Under the pieces are notes generated by a model, which saw only the letters and a list, made by a program, of their open reading frames with translations, was not told the DNA's origin and made no database searches. A stretch of 64,000 nt of DNA from an uncultured Bacilli bacterium (lineage in GTDB: Bacteria; Bacillota_I; Bacilli_A; RF39; UBA660), in NCBI GenBank assembly GCA_944371995.1, contig CALVYD010000001.1:39254-103253 (forward strand), written 5' to 3'. A program made the translations under genes and the position numbers. Below are positions 61,792 through 64,000 of the stretch, one piece after another. Each line of letters starts with the position of its first letter. Position 1 is the first letter of the stretch.

Positions 61792-62849
61792 TCACCTTTA
61801 TCTTTAATTTCTTGCACCATGGCTTCGTGCTCTGCTAAGGTATTAGTATAAAATATATTTCCGTTTTTGTCAGCAACAAAATATAAATATGTGTTATCCA
61901 CTGGCTCAATACTAGCCTCTAAACTAGATAAACTAGGATTACAAATCGGACCAATAGGCATCTTTCCACCCATGTTAGAAGCCCTAGTATTATAAGGATT
62001 AACTGTTGCAAACTGAGCCGTTGTTAAATCACTTGTCATTGGATATTGTAATGCATAATACGTAGTAACATCACTGCCAAGATTCATATTAGCTGCTAAT
62101 CTATTTTCAAAAATACCAGCAATCATCTTACGATTATCTGTATTAGTACCTTCTAACTCAACCATAGAAGCCATAGTCATATAGTAATGAACATTGCTAG
62201 AAATAGTATCTCTATACGGCTCTAACTCACTTTCCATCTCATCTAACATCTTCTCAATAATAGTATTAACAGTAACATCCTTATTTTCAAATTGATAAGT
62301 ATCTGGTGCTAAATACCCTTCAAGTGGATAATAAATTCCCTCTTGAAAAATAGAATCTGTTAAAAACCAATACTTAGTCTTTAATTCTTCTAAATATGTT
62401 CTATCATTAATCATAGCTAAGACTTCTGCTTGCGTATGATTAGTAGCATCAGCAATTTCATCCGCATAATCTGTAATTCTCTCGCCCTCTTTAAAGGTAA
62501 TAGTAATAGCATTAGGATTATACTTATTACCAGAAATAAGAGCATCAATAATCTCTTCCATGGACATATCTTTACTAAATTGATAAGTAGAAGCTTGTAA
62601 ATAAGAACCATTCTTTGTCTTCACTGTAATTAAAAATACAAATTCATTACGAATTAAATCATTTTCTTTTAATATTTTAGCAATCCCTGAAATACCAGTT
62701 CCATTAGGAATAACTACTTCTATCGTATCAGTATTACCTTTATCTACAGGACTTGCTAAATACATATAAACTGCCGCTAGTAAAATTAAAAAAGAACCTG
62801 CTAAAACCAAAAATATTAGTAATGGTTTTGGTCTTCTTCTCACTACCAT
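61779..62849 (-). CDS. mltG: Endolytic murein transglycosylase MltG
   Basis: A 356-residue membrane-anchored enzyme: transmembrane helix (13-31), a LysM-like region (EVVIPNGTGISGIAKILKENDLI) and the YceG domain with TMASMVELEGTN, whose Glu is catalytic, and YNTRASNMGGKMPIGPICNPSLSSLEA. It cuts nascent glycan strands and sets their length. In Bacillus this is yrrL in the same ruvX-yrrM context. Confidence 0.96.
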   Translation of the reverse strand: MVVRRRPKPLLIFLVLAGSFLILLAAVYMYLASPVDKGNTDTIEVVIPNGTGISGIAKILKENDLIRNEFVFLITVKTKNGSYLQASTYQFSKDMSMEEIIDALISGNKYNPNAITITFKEGERITDYADEIADATNHTQAEVLAMINDRTYLEELKTKYWFLTDSIFQEGIYYPLEGYLAPDTYQFENKDVTVNTIIEKMLDEMESELEPYRDTISSNVHYYMTMASMVELEGTNTDNRKMIAGIFENRLAANMNLGSDVTTYYALQYPMTSDLTTAQFATVNPYNTRASNMGGKMPIGPICNPSLSSLEASIEPVDNTYLYFVADKNGNIFYTNTLAEHEAMVQEIKDKGDWIW

Positions 62850-62876
62850 AAAACACCCTTTCAGAAAACAAAAGAG

Positions 62877-63173
62877 CTATTGCCCTTGTTCTCCGTTATT
62901 ATTGGCAGCATTTCTAACTTGTTCTTGTAAAGTTTCTAATATCGTTTCGATTACTTTCCATTCTCTCTCAGTTTCAATTGCTTCTAATCTACTATGTGGA
63001 TCATTAGGATCATAAATAGAAGCATAAACCTCTACATTGCCTTGTTGATCTTTTGTATTATCTGTATATACAATATAATTTTTATGAGTCTCCTCACTCT
63101 CAAAAGTAAATAAAACATCATATACTGTTTCATTACCATTTTCATCTATCATAGAAAAACTATTTTTCTTCAT
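62877..63173 (-). CDS. DUF1292 family protein (YrzB)
   Basis: A 98-residue acidic protein of the DUF1292 family: MIDENGNETVYDVLFTFESEETHKNYIVYTD and a closing EREWKVIETIL helix. Standard place between ruvX and mltG, as in Bacillus yrzB. Function unknown. Confidence 0.92.
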   Translation of the reverse strand: MKKNSFSMIDENGNETVYDVLFTFESEETHKNYIVYTDNTKDQQGNVEVYASIYDPNDPHSRLEAIETEREWKVIETILETLQEQVRNAANNNGEQGQ

Positions 63174-63174
63174 A

Positions 63175-63591
63175 CTATCTTTTCTCCTTATCTAAATATG
63201 TTTGTAATATTATAGTAGCTGCTACACTATCTACAACCTTCTTACGATTTTTTCTAGACACATCAGCATAAATCAACATATCCGTAGCACTCTTAGTAGA
63301 AAGTCTCTCATCCTGTAAATAAACCGGAATAGATAACACTTTTTCCAATCTTTCCTTAAATCGTAAACTAAGTTCTCCTTTAGGTCCAATAGTATTATTC
63401 ATATTTTTAGGAAAACCTAAAACAATAGCATCTATTTTTAACTCTTTCACCAAAGAGGAAACTTCATCTACTAACCTAGAATACTCTTCTTGATGACGAA
63501 TAGTCTTATAACTACTAGCCAGTAAACCAGTAGCGTCACTAACAGCAACACCTAGAGTACGACTACCCAGGTCAAGTCCTAAATATCGCAT
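63175..63591 (-). CDS. ruvX: RuvX/YqgF-type Holliday junction resolvase
   Basis: A 138-residue RNase H-fold nuclease: LGLDLGSRTLGVAVSDATG with the first Asp, then VLGFPKNMNNTIGPKGE and LQDERLSTKSATDML and a final VDSVAATIILQTYLD. It cleaves RNA or DNA junctions and takes part in 16S rRNA 5' end processing. Starts on the last base of the ireB gene. Confidence 0.96.
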   Translation of the reverse strand: MRYLGLDLGSRTLGVAVSDATGLLASSYKTIRHQEEYSRLVDEVSSLVKELKIDAIVLGFPKNMNNTIGPKGELSLRFKERLEKVLSIPVYLQDERLSTKSATDMLIYADVSRKNRKKVVDSVAATIILQTYLDKEKR

Positions 63592-63842
63592 TATTTGTCT
63601 TTATAGAACTCCTGTAATAATACTTCAACAATTTTAGCTCGATCAATTTCTTGTATTTTACTACGTGCATCTTTATAACTAGAAATATATCCAGGATCGC
63701 CACTAATTAAATATCCAACAATTTGATTACTAGGATTATAGCCTCTCTCTTCCAATGCATTCCAAACTTCATCCAAAATACTATGAATCAATTTAGAATC
63801 AATATCTTTCAAATTAAATAGACTGGTCTTATCTTGTGACAT
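63591..63842 (-). CDS. ireB: IreB family regulatory phosphoprotein
   Basis: An 83-residue protein of the UPF0297/IreB family: LFNLKDIDSKLIHSILDEVWNALEERGYNPSNQIVGYLISGDPGYISSYKDAR. IreB is a target of the IreK Ser/Thr kinase in enterococci and restrains cephalosporin resistance. The Thr sites phosphorylated there would be in the N-terminal DKTSLF region here. One-base overlap with ruvX. Confidence 0.95.
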   Translation of the reverse strand: MSQDKTSLFNLKDIDSKLIHSILDEVWNALEERGYNPSNQIVGYLISGDPGYISSYKDARSKIQEIDRAKIVEVLLQEFYKDK

Positions 63843-63871
63843 AATATCACCTCACTATAATATTTAATTTT

Positions 63872-63900
63872 ATTTTACCATGGTTTAAAATCTATTACAA
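63872..63900 (-). promoter_or_regulatory. Promoter of the ireB-ruvX-mltG-trmR operon
   Basis: TTGTAA (63895-63900), 17-base spacer, TAAAAT (63872-63877) on the minus strand with an upstream TG; GAGGTG precedes the ireB start. Upstream of it, 63901-64000 holds no gene that I can see. Confidence 0.6.
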
Positions 63901-64000
63901 CCTAAAAAAAAAGAATATTACAGTTTATAAATGGAAATAATAAGTGTCCGCACATCTAATTACCTAAATGTAAGTTATTTTATTGATTTAATAGTAACAT

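Overview
This is a contiguous stretch of an AT-rich, low-GC Gram-positive chromosome (Bacillota, Bacilli-like). Housekeeping genes look Bacillus-like: SigG, the ireB-ruvX-mltG-yrrM-yrrN-yrrO-greA order, tig-lon-spoVID-ysxE order, YutD, YunB and a PerR/Fur regulator. Forespore sigma factor SigG, YunB, YlmC/YmxH and SpoVID-like and CotS-like proteins point to an endospore former. Overlapping gene pairs that end in TGA argue for the standard code, not the Mycoplasma code. An uncultured gut Bacilli/Erysipelotrichales-type lineage is a reasonable inference but is not proven here.

Layout. 1-2.3 kb: end of a phosphoesterase, a D,D-carboxypeptidase and an orphan MvaI/BcnI-like endonuclease. 2.4-3.6 kb: twelve tRNA genes in two operons, each with a near-consensus promoter and a terminator. 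3.6-11.3 kb: S1 protein, NifU-like protein, sporulation block (CotS/YutH-like, YutD, YunB, YlmC/YmxH, SigG) and RNA modification genes (TtcA-like, TrmL). 11.3-24.4 kb: U32 protein, rubrerythrin and its Fur-type regulator, a SpoVID/YsxE-like pair, Lon, trigger factor, TrpS. 24.5-25.9 kb: an IS3-family element next to rmuC. 27.0-27.9 kb: VTT membrane protein and rhodanese.

28-55 kb is the standout: about 27 kb of genes on one strand that mix a minimal Gram-positive type IV secretion apparatus with a Tad/Flp-type pilus apparatus. The secretion side has a VirD4/TraG coupling ATPase, a VirB4 ATPase with its N-terminal part encoded separately, PrgI/VirB3-like and VirB6/TrbL-like membrane proteins, VirB2-like two-helix proteins and a SpoIID plus C39-peptidase wall hydrolase. 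The pilus side has TadZ-like, TadA, TadB, TadC, CpaB-like, TadE-like proteins and a 56-residue Flp-like pilin. A class B sortase, a large Cys-rich surface protein and Ig-like/modular surface proteins lie among them. I see no relaxase, integrase or attachment site, so protein secretion or a surface appendage is more likely than conjugation.

55-64 kb returns to a conserved block (greA, dgt, yrrO, yrrN, yrrM/trmR, mltG, ruvX, ireB). It is split between yrrM and yrrN by two genes, one of which fuses a VirB2-like two-helix module to an NlpC/P60 peptidase. That is probably a detached part of the same machine.
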